Positions 10,473 to 21,204 of a stretch of 64,000 bases of DNA are shown here, piece after piece. The translations under genes and the position numbers were made by a program. Source of the stretch: Ferrimonas balearica DSM 9799. Lineage in GTDB: Bacteria > Pseudomonadota > Gammaproteobacteria > Enterobacterales > Shewanellaceae. Location of the stretch: positions 1,945,139-2,009,138 of the forward strand of contig NC_014541.1 in the NCBI RefSeq assembly GCF_000148645.1, in the 5' to 3' direction. The notes beneath the pieces are model-generated. The model was given only the letters and a program-made list of their open reading frames with translations, was not told the origin of the DNA and did no database searches. Position 1 is the stretch's first letter; the number at the start of each line of letters is the position of its first letter.

Positions 10473-11810
10473 TTGTCAGAGCCCAGGGGTGGAACCCCCG
10501 TCACTAAGCGTGAGATTTTTGGCTGGGCCATGTTCGACGTGGCCAACTCGGCGTACACCACCGTGGTGATCACCATCGTCTACAGCGCCTTCTTTGTGCA
10601 TCACCTGGTGCCGGCGGACTCGGATTGGGGCAACAGCTATTGGGGCCTGGCCATGGTGGTCTCAAATCTGCTGACCATGGTATTGGCCCCGCTACTCGGC
10701 ACCCTGTGTGACCTGCGGGGCGGCAAAAAAGCCTTTTTGCTGGGCAATATGCTGGTGTGTGCGCTGGCCACGGCTGGGCTGTTCTTTGTCGGTCCCGGTG
10801 CCATCGGCTGGGCGATCCTGCTTCTTACCATCAGTAATGTGGCGTGGATGCTGTCGGAGGTGTTTTGCGCCAGCTTCCTGACGGACCTGGCGACCCCGAA
10901 AACCATGGGGCTGATCTCCGGCATCGGCTGGGGCGTGGGCTACCTGGGCGGCCTTCTGAGTCTGGTGATGGTGCTGTTTGGGGTGATCACCAGCAGTGCC
11001 GAAAGCGACCTTTCCCTCTACATCCAGCAGAATCAACAAGCGATGCTGGCGGTGGCCGCCTATTTTGTGGTGGTGTCGGTGCCCACCATGTTGTGGCTGA
11101 AAGACCGTGACCCGGTGCGCCGGGATGTGGGCTTTGGCCAGGTCTGGCAGCATACCTGGCAGCGCCTGAGCCACTGCTGGCAGCTGGCCCGCGCTCTGCC
11201 GGCGCTGTGGCGGTTCTTCCTGGTGTTTACCCTCTATTCCGCCGGGATGGCCATTGTCATCAAGTTCTTTGGCATCTTTGTCGATGCCCGCCTGACCCTG
11301 ACCGCCGCAGAGAAAACCACCATCTTTCTGGCCCTGCAGGTGTCCGCCTTTATCGGCGCGCTGGCGTTTGGCCTGCTGGAGAGCCGGATTGGGCCCAAAG
11401 CCACCATCTTTCTCACCCTGTTGTGGTGGATCATGGGGGTATTGTCGATCTACGGCCTGACCCCGCTGTCGCAATGGCTGGGGGTCAGTGAAAACCGCGT
11501 CTTTACCGTGTGCGCGCTGTTGGCCGGGTCGGGGCTGGGCTCCACTCAGAGTGCCAGTCGCACCATTGTCGGTCTGCTGACGCCCAACCAGTACAGCGCC
11601 ATGATGTTTGGCTTCTGGGGGCTGTTTGGGCGGCTGGCGACGATTCTGGGCAGCCTCTCCTTTGCGTTGGTGGCGGATCTGTTCTCTCTGCAGCAGGGTT
11701 TGCTGGTGATTCTCGGCTTCTTTGTGCTCGGGGCTGCGCTGGTGCTAAAAGTCCCCATCGAACAGGGGATGGTGACCGCCGGTCACCGGCCTGCAACTTC
11801 GGGCAACTGA
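10473..11810 (+). CDS. MFS transporter, UMF1/Atg22-like family
   Basis: This 445-residue integral membrane protein has about 12 hydrophobic segments. The N-terminal REIFGWAMFDVANSAYTTVV and LAPLLGTLCDLRGGKK are hallmarks of the UMF1 (unknown major facilitator, Atg22-like) branch, as are SGIGWGVGYLGGLL and GSGLGSTQSASRT. Substrate is unknown; Atg22 relatives export amino acids in yeast. Start uncertain: TTG 10473 is preceded by an AGGG site and gives the expected short N-terminus, while ATG 10419 would add 18 polar residues without a ribosome site. It stands alone between the rubrerythrin operon (divergent) and the RND operon. Confidence 0.85.
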   Translation: MSEPRGGTPVTKREIFGWAMFDVANSAYTTVVITIVYSAFFVHHLVPADSDWGNSYWGLAMVVSNLLTMVLAPLLGTLCDLRGGKKAFLLGNMLVCALATAGLFFVGPGAIGWAILLLTISNVAWMLSEVFCASFLTDLATPKTMGLISGIGWGVGYLGGLLSLVMVLFGVITSSAESDLSLYIQQNQQAMLAVAAYFVVVSVPTMLWLKDRDPVRRDVGFGQVWQHTWQRLSHCWQLARALPALWRFFLVFTLYSAGMAIVIKFFGIFVDARLTLTAAEKTTIFLALQVSAFIGALAFGLLESRIGPKATIFLTLLWWIMGVLSIYGLTPLSQWLGVSENRVFTVCALLAGSGLGSTQSASRTIVGLLTPNQYSAMMFGFWGLFGRLATILGSLSFALVADLFSLQQGLLVILGFFVLGAALVLKVPIEQGMVTAGHRPATSGN

Positions 11811-11877
11811 AACGCAAAACCCCGTTGCCTCTGCTAATTTTTGTTCTGACTCGGGTTGATGGAACAGGGAGCAGGGC

Positions 11878-13014
11878 ATGAACGCATGGCGTTACCGGTT
11901 GTGGGCTGGCCTACTGGTCGGCAGTCTGGCGGCCTGTGGGGGAGAAGCGCCCCAGCAGGGGCCGCCACCCGCCGCTGAAGTTGGGGTAATTACTCTTCAG
12001 GCCCAACCCGTCACTCTGTCGGTTCAGTTGGCCGGGCGAACCAAAGCGTCGCTTGAGGCCGAAGTGCGCCCTCAGATCTCCGGCATTGTGTTGGAACGCA
12101 ACTTTACCGAAGGGTCGATGGTGCAGGAGGGGCAGCAGCTCTACCTGATTGACCCGGCGCCCTATATCGCGGATCTCAACCGCGCTCAGGCGGATCTGTC
12201 GAAAGCGGCCGCGAATGTGAAAACGGCAAAAAACCGGGCCGACCGCTATGAGACTCTGGTGGCAGCGCGTGCCGTGTCGCAACAGGACTACGATGACGCG
12301 CTGGCGAACTACCAGCAGGCCCAGGCCGATGTGGCCACTGCCCGGGCGGCGGTGACCAGCGCCGAAATCAACCTCGATTACACCAAGGTCTACGCCCCGA
12401 TTACCGGCCTGGCCGGCCGCTCCACCGTGACGGTTGGGGCGCTGGTGACCGCCAATCAGGGTGACCCGTTGGTGACGGTGCAGCAGTTTGACCCCATGTT
12501 TGTTGATGTGACCGAATCCAGTCGGGCGCTGAACCGAATCCGGCGACAGTGGGCCAGCGGCGAGTTGGTGCGGCAGGATTCCGCCAAGGTCAGACTCTAC
12601 TTTGACGACAACGACCTCTATGACCAGGAGGGCGTGTTCCAGTTTGCCGACATCAACGTGGATACCGGCACTGGCACTTTCACCATTCGTACCACCTTCC
12701 CCAATCCCGATAACGTCCTGCTGCCCGGCATGTTTGTTCGTGCCGAAATGGTAAAGGGGATTGTGCCTAATGGTCTGCTGGTGCCTGCCCGAGGGGTGAC
12801 CCGTAATGCCAAAGGCGAGGCAACCGTGATGGTGGTCGAGGACGATAAGGTGGCGCAGCGGGTGGTCGATGCGGAACAGATGGTGGGTCAGAACTGGTTG
12901 ATCCGGAGCGGCCTGAAAGCCGGCGACAAGGTGATACTGGAAGGGCTGCAGTTTGTTCGTCCCGGAGTGCCGGTAGGCACTGTCCGGGAGCTGGACCAGA
13001 AGCAGCAGGGCTAG
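11878..13014 (+). CDS. RND efflux periplasmic adaptor (AcrA/MexA type)
   Basis: This 378-residue membrane-fusion lipoprotein has lipobox SLAAC (Cys20). Features in order are the lipoyl/barrel-sandwich half EVRPQISGIVLERNFTEGSM, an alpha-hairpin (residues about 95-160, LNRAQADLSKAAANVKTAKN), the second lipoyl half VYAPITGLAGRSTVTVGALV, and beta-barrel strands ending LPGMFVRAEM. It joins the inner-membrane pump to the outer-membrane channel. It is first in a three-gene operon (9 bases to the pump). No dedicated regulator adjoins; the nearest upstream gene is the MFS transporter. Substrates are probably lipophilic drugs or detergents (family knowledge). Confidence 0.95.
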   Translation: MNAWRYRLWAGLLVGSLAACGGEAPQQGPPPAAEVGVITLQAQPVTLSVQLAGRTKASLEAEVRPQISGIVLERNFTEGSMVQEGQQLYLIDPAPYIADLNRAQADLSKAAANVKTAKNRADRYETLVAARAVSQQDYDDALANYQQAQADVATARAAVTSAEINLDYTKVYAPITGLAGRSTVTVGALVTANQGDPLVTVQQFDPMFVDVTESSRALNRIRRQWASGELVRQDSAKVRLYFDDNDLYDQEGVFQFADINVDTGTGTFTIRTTFPNPDNVLLPGMFVRAEMVKGIVPNGLLVPARGVTRNAKGEATVMVVEDDKVAQRVVDAEQMVGQNWLIRSGLKAGDKVILEGLQFVRPGVPVGTVRELDQKQQG

Positions 13015-13023
13015 GGGGACAGC

Positions 13024-16000
13024 ATGGCCAACTTCTTTATTGACCGCCCCGTTTTTGCCTGGGTGCTGGCCATTCTGGCGATGCTGGCGGGCATCCTTTC
13101 GCTGGTGCAACTGCCGGTAGCGCAATACCCGAACATCGCGCCTCCGGCCATTCAGGTCACGGCATTCTATCCCGGTGCGTCCGCCAAGACGGCGGAGGAA
13201 ACCGTCACTCAGGTGATTGAGCAGGAGCTCACCGGTCTCGACGGCCTGCGTTACATCTCCTCGGAATCCGACTCCTTCGGTAACAGCATCATCACCCTGA
13301 CCTTTGAAGCCGGTACCGACCCGGACATCGCTCAGGTGCAGGTGCAGAATAAGGTGTCCGGGGCCACCGCCAAACTGCCGGAAGTGGTGCAGCGGCAGGG
13401 GGTGGTGGTGGAGAAATCCAGTGACACTTTCCTGATGGTGATGGCGTTCTACTCCACCGATGGCAGTATGACCGACACGGATCTGTCCGACTTTGTTGCC
13501 AGTAATCTGGAAGACCCCATCAGCCGGGTGCCCGGGGTCGGGTCGGTGCAGCTGTTTGGGGCCGAATACGCCATGCGGATCTGGCTCGACCCGAATCGGC
13601 TGGAAAGCTACGGCCTCAACCCCAGTGACGTGACCGCCGCCATTGCCGAACAAAACACCCAGGTCTCCGCCGGGCAATTGGGTGCCACCCCGGTGGTGGA
13701 GGGGCAGCAACTGAATGCCACCATCACCGCACGCTCTCTGTTGCGCACGCCGGAAGAGTTTGAAGGGATCCTGCTGAAGGTCGAAGAGGACGGCTCCGAA
13801 GTGCGGATCCGCGATGTGGCCCGGGTCGAGCTGGGGGCGGCCAACTACAGCACCATTGCCCGCTACAACGGCCAGCCCGCCAGTGGGATGGGGATTTCAC
13901 TGGCCACCGGCGCCAACGCTTTGGACACCATGAACGCGGTGAATGACCGCATCGCTGAGTTGCGAAACCTGTTTCCACCGGGTGTGGAGATGCAGGTGCC
14001 CTATGACACCACCCCCTTTGTGAAGCTCTCCATTGAGAACGTGGTCCATACCCTGCTGGAAGCGGTGGTGCTGGTGTTCCTGGTGATGTTCCTGTTCCTG
14101 CAGAGCTTCCGGGCCACACTGATCCCCACCATCGCCATCCCCGTGGTGGTGCTGGGGACCATGGCGGTGCTGATGGCACTGGGCTACAGCATCAACACCC
14201 TGACCATGTTCGCCATGGTGCTGGCCATCGGCCTGCTGGTGGACGACGCAATCGTCGTGGTGGAAGGGGTCGAGCGGGTGATGGAGGAGGAGGGCCTGCC
14301 CCCTCTGGAAGCCACCCGAAAATCGATGAAACAGCTGTCCGGTGCCTTGGTGGGGATCGGCATGGTGCTGTCGGCGGTGTTTGTGCCGATGGCGTTTTTT
14401 GGTGGCACCACCGGCATCATCTACCGACAGTTCTCCATCACCATCGTGACGGCGGTGGCGCTGTCGGTGCTGGTGGCGCTGATCCTGACACCAACCCTCT
14501 GTGTTCAGCTGATGAAACAGGGGCATGGCAGCGGCAGTGACAAAGGGTTCTTTGGCTGGTTTAACCGCACCTTTGATCGCGCCACCAATGGTTATGTCGG
14601 TCATGTCGATGGCTTTATCCGGCGAATGGGGCGGTTGATGCTGATTTTCGTCGCGCTGGCGGCGGTGGCCGGTTACCTGATGACCCGCCTGCCCACCAGC
14701 TTCCTGCCCGACGAGGACCAGGGCGTGATGATCGGCATGGTGATGTTGCCTACCGGCTCCACTCAGGCGCAAACCGTGGATGTGCTGAAACAGGCAGAGG
14801 ATTACTTCCTTACCAATGAAACCGAGGCGGTGGCGTCAGTCTTCTCCGTGGCGGGCTTCAGTTTCGCCGGGCGTGGCGCCAACGCCGGTATCCTGTTTAT
14901 GAACATGGTGCCCTTTAAGGAGCGCACCACCGAGGAGAGCTCGGTCTGGGCGGTGATGGGACGGGCCCAGCGGGCGTTCAGTCAGATCAAGGAGGCGATG
15001 GTGTTTGTGTTTGCGCCACCGGCCATCATTGAGCTGGGGACGGCCACCGGTTTTGACATGTACCTGCAGGATCGCACGGGTCTGGGCCATGATGCCCTGA
15101 TGCAGGGGCGTAACCAGTTGCTCGGTATGGCGATGCAAAACCCCAACCTGATGAATGTGCGCCCCAACGGCCTGGACGACACACCCCAGTTTGTGATCGA
15201 GATTGACCAGCTCAAGGCGGAGGCGCTTGGGGTCAGCATCAACGACATCAACAATACCCTCACCACGTCGTTCGGCAGCGCTTACGTCAACGACTTTATC
15301 GACCGTGGCCGGGTGAAACAGGTGTATGTGCAGTCGGACGCCCAGTATCGGATGGTGCCATCCGATATCGACTTTTGGTATGTGCGCAACAACCAGGGCG
15401 AGATGGTGCCGCTGAAGGCGATCACCAGCACACGCTGGGAGTTCGGATCACCACGACTTGAGCGCTTCAATGGCGTGTCGGCGATGCAGATCCAGGGCCA
15501 GCCGAAAGCCGGCATCAGTACCGGGGTGGCGATGACCACCATGGAGCAGTTGGTGTCGCAACTGCCCAATAACCTCAATGTGGCCTGGACCGGGTTGTCG
15601 TACGAGGAGCGTGAGGCCGGTGGCCAGGCGGGCGCGTTGTACGTGCTTTCCATCCTGATTGTCTTTCTGTGTCTGGCGGCCCTGTATGAAAGCTGGAGTG
15701 TGCCGTTTTCGGTGATCCTGGTGGTGCCGCTTGGGGTGCTTGGGGCGGTGATTGCCACGGGCCTGCGCGGACTGGATAACGACGTCTACTTCCAGGTGGG
15801 GCTGTTGACCACCGTAGGGCTGTCGGCCAAGAACGCCATCATGATCGTGGAGTTCGCCAAGCAGTATTACGAGGAGGGCGCCGACATGGTTGAAGCGGCG
15901 CTGCATGCGGCGCGGGTGCGTCTGCGTCCCATCCTGATGACCTCGCTGGCGTTTGGTTTCGGGGTGTTGCCCCTGGCCCTCTCCAGCGGTGCCGGTTCCG

Positions 16001-16167
16001 GAGCCCAGAACGCGGTGGGCACCGGGGTGATTGGTGGGGTGATTACCGCCACCTTCCTTGGGGTGTTCTTCGTACCGCTGTTCTTCGTCTTTGTCAGCCG
16101 ACTGGCGCATCGCAAGCAAACGTCGCCACCGGCTCCGGAGGCACCAGCACAGGAGGGCGCGGTATGA
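13024..16167 (+). CDS. RND multidrug efflux pump (HAE1, AcrB/MexB type)
   Basis: This 1047-residue inner-membrane proton/drug antiporter has the classic start [22 protein letters not shown]4 carries the proton-relay Asp pair ([20 protein letters not shown]), with [19 protein letters not shown] before it. Further features are the DEDQG motif of the porter domain ([12 protein letters not shown]) and the C-terminal [14 protein letters not shown] and [15 protein letters not shown]. Length equals AcrB (1049). Its 3' end overlaps the outer-membrane gene by four bases (ATGA). Together with its neighbours it forms a complete tripartite drug efflux system. Confidence 0.97.
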   Translation: MANFFIDRPVFAWVLAILAMLAGILSLVQLPVAQYPNIAPPAIQVTAFYPGASAKTAEETVTQVIEQELTGLDGLRYISSESDSFGNSIITLTFEAGTDPDIAQVQVQNKVSGATAKLPEVVQRQGVVVEKSSDTFLMVMAFYSTDGSMTDTDLSDFVASNLEDPISRVPGVGSVQLFGAEYAMRIWLDPNRLESYGLNPSDVTAAIAEQNTQVSAGQLGATPVVEGQQLNATITARSLLRTPEEFEGILLKVEEDGSEVRIRDVARVELGAANYSTIARYNGQPASGMGISLATGANALDTMNAVNDRIAELRNLFPPGVEMQVPYDTTPFVKLSIENVVHTLLEAVVLVFLVMFLFLQSFRATLIPTIAIPVVVLGTMAVLMALGYSINTLTMFAMVLAIGLLVDDAIVVVEGVERVMEEEGLPPLEATRKSMKQLSGALVGIGMVLSAVFVPMAFFGGTTGIIYRQFSITIVTAVALSVLVALILTPTLCVQLMKQGHGSGSDKGFFGWFNRTFDRATNGYVGHVDGFIRRMGRLMLIFVALAAVAGYLMTRLPTSFLPDEDQGVMIGMVMLPTGSTQAQTVDVLKQAEDYFLTNETEAVASVFSVAGFSFAGRGANAGILFMNMVPFKERTTEESSVWAVMGRAQRAFSQIKEAMVFVFAPPAIIELGTATGFDMYLQDRTGLGHDALMQGRNQLLGMAMQNPNLMNVRPNGLDDTPQFVIEIDQLKAEALGVSINDINNTLTTSFGSAYVNDFIDRGRVKQVYVQSDAQYRMVPSDIDFWYVRNNQGEMVPLKAITSTRWEFGSPRLERFNGVSAMQIQGQPKAGISTGVAMTTMEQLVSQLPNNLNVAWTGLSYEEREAGGQAGALYVLSILIVFLCLAALYESWSVPFSVILVVPLGVLGAVIATGLRGLDNDVYFQVGLLTTVGLSAKNAIMIVEFAKQYYEEGADMVEAALHAARVRLRPILMTSLAFGFGVLPLALSSGAGSGAQNAVGTGVIGGVITATFLGVFFVPLFFVFVSRLAHRKQTSPPAPEAPAQEGAV

Positions 16168-17612
16168 AACGACCCATTATCGCCGCCCTGGTGGCTGCCG
16201 GGCTGGCCAGCGGATGCAGCATGGCGCCGGATTATGAAACGCCGCCATCGCCGGTGGACGAGTTGTGGCCCATCAGTGCCGGAGAGTCCGATCTGGGCAA
16301 CAGCGCCATCGAGGATTGGCGACAGTTTGTGCTGGACCCACGCTTGCAGGTATTGATTGAACGGTCGTTGGAGAATAACCGCGACCTGCGCATTGCCATC
16401 CAGACCCTGCGCCGGGCAGAGGCTCTGTATGGGGTTCAGCGCTCGGAGAAGTTTCCCAACATTGACCTGGGTGCTCAGGGCAGCAACCAGCGTCTCGGTG
16501 AAGCGGTGACCGGCGGAGCCAGCACGGTGCAGCGCCAATACAGCGTTGATCTGGGCATGACAGGGTATGAGATCGACTTCTGGGGCCGCCTGGCCAGCCT
16601 TGAGGAGCAGGCGCTACAGAACTACCTCGCTACTGAGGAAGCGCGACGCAATACCCATATCGCGCTGGTCAGTCAGGTGATCACCGCCTATCTGACCCTG
16701 GCGGCAGATCGGGCTCTGCTCAATCTGGCCAGGGAAACGCTGGAGACCCAGAGCGCTTCCCTGTCCCTGACCCAGCAGAGTTTCGATAACGGTGTGGCCA
16801 CCGGACTCGATGTGGCGCAGGCGCAGGTGACTGTGGCGATCGCCCAGGTGGACGTGGCCAATTTCACCAACCGGGTGGCCGCCGACATCAATGCCCTGGC
16901 GGTTCTGGTGGGCACCGGTTACGACCCCATTCTGCTGCCGGACGGCAGCCGAGAAATCGCGTTGGGGCCGGTGGAGGTCGGGATGCCGTCGGCGATGTTG
17001 ATGCAGCGTCCGGACATTCGCTCCGCCGAGCATTCGCTGATGGCGGCCAACGCCAACATTGGCGCCGCCCGGGCGACGTTTTTCCCCAACATCTCGCTGA
17101 CCGCCACGGCGGGTTTCCTCAGTGGCGATCTGGATGACCTGTTCAGCGGCGATGCCCGCAGCTGGAACTTCACGCCGAGCCTGACCATGCCGATCTTCCA
17201 CTGGGGCGAGCTGCGCGGCAATCTCGAAGTGGCCAAGGCGGACCGGGAAATCGCGCTGGCCCAGTATGAGCAGACCATTCAGCTGGCGTTCCAGGAGGTG
17301 GCGGATGCGCTGGCGGCACGGCGGAATCTGTACGACCAGTTCCTCGCCCAGCAGCAGTTGGTGGCGGCGTATCGGGACAGCTATGAGCTGTCCGATCTGC
17401 GCTTCCGCCAAGGGGTCGACAACTTCTTCTCGGTGCTGGATTCACAGCGTAACTATTACCAGGCGGAGCAGGACCTGATCAGCCTCAGACTGACTCAGCA
17501 GGCCAACCTGGTGGCACTGTTTAAGGCGATGGGCGGCGGTTGGGTCAGTACCACAGAGACCACCGCGTCCACCGAAGGGGATGAGCCTGACGAAGGGGCA
17601 CAAACCCAGTAA
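16164..17612 (+). CDS. outer-membrane efflux channel (NodT/OprM type)
   Basis: This 482-residue lipoprotein (lipobox LASGC, Cys18) starts MAPDYETPP like OprM-family channels. It contains two OEP repeats with long amphipathic helices: [89 protein letters not shown] and [19 protein letters not shown]. It trimerises into a tunnel through the outer membrane that docks with the adaptor. Translation is coupled to the pump gene by the ATGA overlap. The tail ([20 protein letters not shown]) is acidic and low complexity. Confidence 0.96.
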   Translation: MKRPIIAALVAAGLASGCSMAPDYETPPSPVDELWPISAGESDLGNSAIEDWRQFVLDPRLQVLIERSLENNRDLRIAIQTLRRAEALYGVQRSEKFPNIDLGAQGSNQRLGEAVTGGASTVQRQYSVDLGMTGYEIDFWGRLASLEEQALQNYLATEEARRNTHIALVSQVITAYLTLAADRALLNLARETLETQSASLSLTQQSFDNGVATGLDVAQAQVTVAIAQVDVANFTNRVAADINALAVLVGTGYDPILLPDGSREIALGPVEVGMPSAMLMQRPDIRSAEHSLMAANANIGAARATFFPNISLTATAGFLSGDLDDLFSGDARSWNFTPSLTMPIFHWGELRGNLEVAKADREIALAQYEQTIQLAFQEVADALAARRNLYDQFLAQQQLVAAYRDSYELSDLRFRQGVDNFFSVLDSQRNYYQAEQDLISLRLTQQANLVALFKAMGGGWVSTTETTASTEGDEPDEGAQTQ

Positions 17613-17660
17613 GCCATTGTCTACACTTTAGAGGCGACTGAGTTTTGGGAGGTGATGCTT

Positions 17661-17870
17661 ATGCTGTTGCGAGACACCCAATCGGGTGATCTGGTTGAAG
17701 TCATGGACACTTCGGCACTGGTTAACCCATTTTCTGACGCCGTGATGGTGCAATTCCAGTGCGGTCAGGATCTGCCTGATCCGGAGATCTGCAACAAGGA
17801 AAATCTGGTGTTCCCCTCCGGCGAAAATCTGCCGGAATGCTGGCGTAACGGACACTATCGCCAAGCCTGA
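17661..17870 (+). CDS. small conserved protein of unknown function
   Basis: This 69-residue soluble protein (MLLRDTQSGDLVEVMDTSAL, then NPFSDAVMVQFQCGQDLPDP and LVFPSGENLPECWRNGHYR) resembles a short family seen in Shewanella and Pseudomonas genomes. I recall homologs only as uncharacterised proteins. GGGAGG at 17647-17652 points to ATG 17661 rather than the two start codons just upstream. It is followed within 3 bases by a terminator, so it is either the last cistron of the efflux operon (48-base gap) or a small independent gene. Confidence 0.75.
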   Translation: MLLRDTQSGDLVEVMDTSALVNPFSDAVMVQFQCGQDLPDPEICNKENLVFPSGENLPECWRNGHYRQA

Positions 17871-17872
17871 CG

Positions 17873-17896
17873 AAAGCCCCCGGATGGGGGCTTTTT
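17873..17896 (+). terminator. rho-independent terminator
   Basis: A 9-bp stem (AAAGCCCCC / GGGGGCTTT) with loop GGAT and a T run, directly after the small conserved gene. It ends the efflux operon transcript. Confidence 0.9.
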
Positions 17897-18168
17897 GATC
17901 CACCCGCCATAAGCTTCGCTCAATCTGTGCGCCGACTGGATTGTCACCAATGGCCATTAAATCAAAGGGCTGTGTCAATTCGTTCCGTGCCCCGCCTCTG
18001 TTAGCTCGCGAAGCATTGACGCTTCGCTAATGCCTGCAATGAAACCAAGTCACCAATGGATATTGCCTAAAAATTATGCTCATATGAGCCGCTGAACGGG
18101 TGCGGGTTGAATCAGGAAGTAACGCCCGGCGCTCAGCAATACTCCAAAAACCGATCAGGAGAACAGGG

Positions 18169-20379
18169 ATGCGTCTCACCCCTCTCGCACTGGCCATGAT
18201 GGCTTCCTCAGTGCTGGTTGGCTGCGGTGGCAGCAGCGACAGCAACGACAACACAAACCAAGGTCCGGGCCCGGTATTGCCGCCACCGCCGGAGCTACTC
18301 AACTTTGCGATTGTTGGCATTGCCACCGACGCGCCAGTGGCCAACGCCGCCGTTGAAGTGCAGATTGGTGGTCAGGTCTACTCCGTACAGGCCGATGACA
18401 GCGGCATCTATCAGCTGGCGTTTGAGTATGAGGCGGGCAGCCTGGGTGACGATGAGATGGTGGTGATCACCGCCACCGGCGAGGGCAGTCAGGACCACAT
18501 TCGCCTGATCAGCCAACTGGGCTCATTCAAAGCAATTCAGGCACAGGCTGGCGACAACGGCGTGCTGGAACCGTCCGAATCCTCCCGCACCTCGATTACT
18601 CAGATCAGCACCGCCCTTCATCTGTTGGCTCAGGATACCGGGGTATCACTGAGTGATGACGCCGCGCTGGCGGAGGCGGAAGCACAAATTGAAAGTGCGG
18701 AACTGCTTGAGCTGGCCGCGCTGATCAAGGTGCTGGCGGATAACCCGGAGTTCACACCGGAGCAGGGCACCATTCTGGAGCTGCTGACACCCGAAAATGG
18801 CCAGAGTGTGGAACAAGCCATTGAGGATTACCTGCTGGCGAACGGGCTGATGGACGAATCCGGGCAGTGGTCGGCTTCCTTTGCCGCCGCATTGGCGGAG
18901 GCAACCACAGAAACGCTGAATGATCAGGCGGTCACCCGTGCTTTCAGTGCCGATGAGTTGGTCGGTCTCCATGTGGTCACCGCAACGCCGGCCCCCGGTT
19001 GGGTGGCAGGGTCAGGCACCCTGATTCAGTTTTACCAGGATGGTCGTGCTGAAGTGCAAAATCCGAATGCCAGCGGTTACATGATGCGCGACAACCTGTC
19101 TGCTGATTGGCAGGTTACGGCGCAGGGGCAGGTGGTGCTGAGCTATGACGACGACGCGCTGGGATTGCTGCAGTTTGAAGAGTTGTCCCGTGAAGAGGTG
19201 GCCGAGCGTTGGGGGGAATCCGTTGTGCCCGCGGTCTTCGAATCTTTCGAAGAGGTGAAAATGCTGCCCACTCAGCGTCAATACCTGCGCGATAGCCTCA
19301 TCCGCTTGTCCGATGGTGCGGTAAACACCATCGCCATGGTAAGGGAAAGCAAGGTGCTGATCGTGCTGGACGAGATGGGGATTGAGTGGTCCGGCACCCT
19401 GCCGTACTACACCGAAAGCCAACAAACTACCCATAGCTGGCACCTGCCGGGCGATGTGGCGAGCGTTTGGCAAACGGCTCCGACCGGTAGCTGGGCGCTG
19501 CCGTTACCTGCCAGCATTAAGGGCCTCTACGATGAGGTCGCCTGGGAGTATTCGGTGGCGCAACAGGTGACGCTGACCGAAGATGGCGATGTGCTGGACG
19601 CCCAAGGCAGTGCGTTAGGGGAGTGGCGCTTTGCTGATGGCGTATTGTCGGTGGATACCGAGAGTGGCTGGAGTGTCACCATACTGCCCTATGCCGAAGT
19701 GGACGGTTTGCTCAGCGCGGCGGTGCTCACCAACCAGGGGACCATCCGGGACAGTGACATCAGCTGGATTGCCCAGTTTGACCAGGCCACCAGCACGCTG
19801 GAGCAGGACCTGGTGCAGCCCCGTCCCTTCGTTCTCAATGCCTGGATCAACACCTGGCAGGCTTCGGTATCTGAGGACGGACTGCTGGATCCGGCGTCTG
19901 CTATCTGGGGCTACCTGATGCAAGAAGACGGCACCATGTACCGGGTGTACCCGGATCAGTGGATCGACGGTGACAGTGAGTGGGTGCCGGGCGACTACTA
20001 CTTCTACGCAGAGAACCTGTTTAACTGGACCTGGCAGAAAGAGGGCGCCCATGAGTTCTCATACCAGGGCGAGCGGGATTACGGCAGTGTGATGATGGAT
20101 CGTAAGCGCAACTGGACCGCCATCCGGACACTGTCGGACGGCCGTCACCTGGTGCTGGAGCGTTCTTACATGCGGTGGGATTACTACGACACCCCGGAGC
20201 TGAACTTCGAAGGGGTATTTATCCTTCCGCGCATCAATGTGCTGGCCCCGCTGGACCTGTCCCGGTACGACGAGATGTATCAGCGCAGTGAGTCGGCGTG
20301 CAGTCTGCCCTGGTTTGAAAGCTGCAGCTACAACCCGGCGCCGATGACCACCGAAAGCCTGACCTTACCCCGCGACTGA
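18169..20379 (+). CDS. large lipoprotein of unknown function
   Basis: This 736-residue lipoprotein has lipobox LVGC followed by a Gly/Ser/Asn/Asp spacer and a PVLPPPPELL linker, suggesting surface or periplasmic anchoring. Residues about 45-130 (VGIATDAPVANAAVEVQIGG and YSVQADDSGIYQLAF) look like a carboxypeptidase-regulatory or SdrD-B-like beta-sandwich. A helical region (about 150-270) and a long Trp/Tyr-rich region with repeated beta elements follow (for example SWALPLP, WAFINTW-like, YYFYAENLFNWTW). The C-terminus has two Cys. I do not recognise the family. AGGAG before ATG 18169 decides the start. It is monocistronic with a strong terminator. Confidence 0.8.
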   Translation: MRLTPLALAMMASSVLVGCGGSSDSNDNTNQGPGPVLPPPPELLNFAIVGIATDAPVANAAVEVQIGGQVYSVQADDSGIYQLAFEYEAGSLGDDEMVVITATGEGSQDHIRLISQLGSFKAIQAQAGDNGVLEPSESSRTSITQISTALHLLAQDTGVSLSDDAALAEAEAQIESAELLELAALIKVLADNPEFTPEQGTILELLTPENGQSVEQAIEDYLLANGLMDESGQWSASFAAALAEATTETLNDQAVTRAFSADELVGLHVVTATPAPGWVAGSGTLIQFYQDGRAEVQNPNASGYMMRDNLSADWQVTAQGQVVLSYDDDALGLLQFEELSREEVAERWGESVVPAVFESFEEVKMLPTQRQYLRDSLIRLSDGAVNTIAMVRESKVLIVLDEMGIEWSGTLPYYTESQQTTHSWHLPGDVASVWQTAPTGSWALPLPASIKGLYDEVAWEYSVAQQVTLTEDGDVLDAQGSALGEWRFADGVLSVDTESGWSVTILPYAEVDGLLSAAVLTNQGTIRDSDISWIAQFDQATSTLEQDLVQPRPFVLNAWINTWQASVSEDGLLDPASAIWGYLMQEDGTMYRVYPDQWIDGDSEWVPGDYYFYAENLFNWTWQKEGAHEFSYQGERDYGSVMMDRKRNWTAIRTLSDGRHLVLERSYMRWDYYDTPELNFEGVFILPRINVLAPLDLSRYDEMYQRSESACSLPWFESCSYNPAPMTTESLTLPRD

Positions 20380-20394
20380 AAAGGCTAGGCGACG

Positions 20395-20427
20395 AAAAAA
20401 ACCACCTGCCGAAGCAGGTGGTTTTTT
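20395..20427. terminator. bidirectional terminator
   Basis: An 8-bp GC stem (CCACCTGC / GCAGGTGG) with loop CGAA is flanked by a 7-A run on one side and a 6-T run on the other. It lies between the convergent lipoprotein gene and the superoxide reductase gene and can serve both. Confidence 0.92.
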
Positions 20428-20436
20428 GTTTGAGGC

Positions 20437-20856
20437 TTATACCTCCGCCATATTGAGCCAAACGTCGTGCAGGTTGCACATGCTCAGGGCGTAGATGGGG
20501 CCGCTGTAATCGGTCAGGGCGAATTCGGTAATGGGGGCGGCGTCTTTCATCGGGTCAAACAGCCGCTCTTCAATAAACTGGAAGTTACCGTCCAGCAGGG
20601 TGTGTTTGACGATGTAATGCTCGTAACCCTTCATCTCGTGACCGGTGATCACCTTGACCTTACCGGCCCCTTTATCCACTTCGATCACCGGCAGGTGGCC
20701 CGCCACTTTTTTGCTCCAGCGTCCCGGGGCGTCCTGGGTGTAATAAACACCACCGGCCATGGGTGAACCCTCAACGCCTGCCAGCACCTGACGCGGTGCC
20801 ACCAGAGTCGCTGCCGCGCCGACCAGGCCCAGTCGGATCAGTTCACGTCGTTGCAT
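20437..20856 (-). CDS. superoxide reductase (neelaredoxin type) with Tat signal
   Basis: This 139-residue protein reduces superoxide to peroxide without making oxygen. The N-terminus MQRRELIRLGLVGAAATLVA is a Tat signal (RR then hydrophobic stretch, ending VLAG), so the protein is periplasmic. The SOR iron site is visible: H54 (GHLP), H73, H80 (HEMKGYEHYIV), C127 and H130 (CNLHDVW), that is four His and one Cys. The N-terminal desulforedoxin domain is absent, as in class II SOR. The usual Glu-Lys pair just before the first His reads Ala-Gly here, an atypical feature. It is a single gene with a shared terminator. Confidence 0.87.
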   Translation of the reverse strand: MQRRELIRLGLVGAAATLVAPRQVLAGVEGSPMAGGVYYTQDAPGRWSKKVAGHLPVIEVDKGAGKVKVITGHEMKGYEHYIVKHTLLDGNFQFIEERLFDPMKDAAPITEFALTDYSGPIYALSMCNLHDVWLNMAEV

Positions 20857-21204
20857 AGTAGGTCTCCATTGCTCACTGTGTGGGCTGAAAGTGCCCGAAT
20901 TTGCTCCTATCTATTGGTGGCACATGGAGTCCGGGTTGTCCATTTTGTGAACAGTGACGGGGTTGGACTTTGCTGGGCCAATCGTTCGGCCCGACGTCAT
21001 CCTGTTAGCCATTGCACGCCACCTGGCCCCAGCCGGTGCCCAGCACCGTTTATGGCTATCGGAAATACGGGCCACGGATGCGGTGCGTGACGGGGATCAA
21101 ACTCTGGCCCCATCAGGCTCACGGCGCTATCATAGTCGCCACTTCCAAAACCCTACAAAAACACTGGCATAGCAAAAAAGGGCGGGACGCCCGTGGAGTA
21201 CATA
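20857..21204. other. gene-free region between the SOR and fumarase genes
   Basis: This 348-base divergent intergenic region must hold both promoters. I see no convincing ORF, RNA gene or operator. The last 30 bases carry the GGAG ribosome site of the fumarase gene. Confidence 0.6.

Noticed and set aside
11911..13710. 599-codon minus-strand frame across the RND adaptor and pump
   Set aside because: Spans two well-defined plus-strand genes; composition and lack of motifs mark it as a shadow.
18008..18027. GCGAAGC / GCTTCGC hairpin as a terminator
   Set aside because: A 7-bp stem is present but there is no T run and a proper terminator already lies at 17873; it may be a minor structural repeat only.
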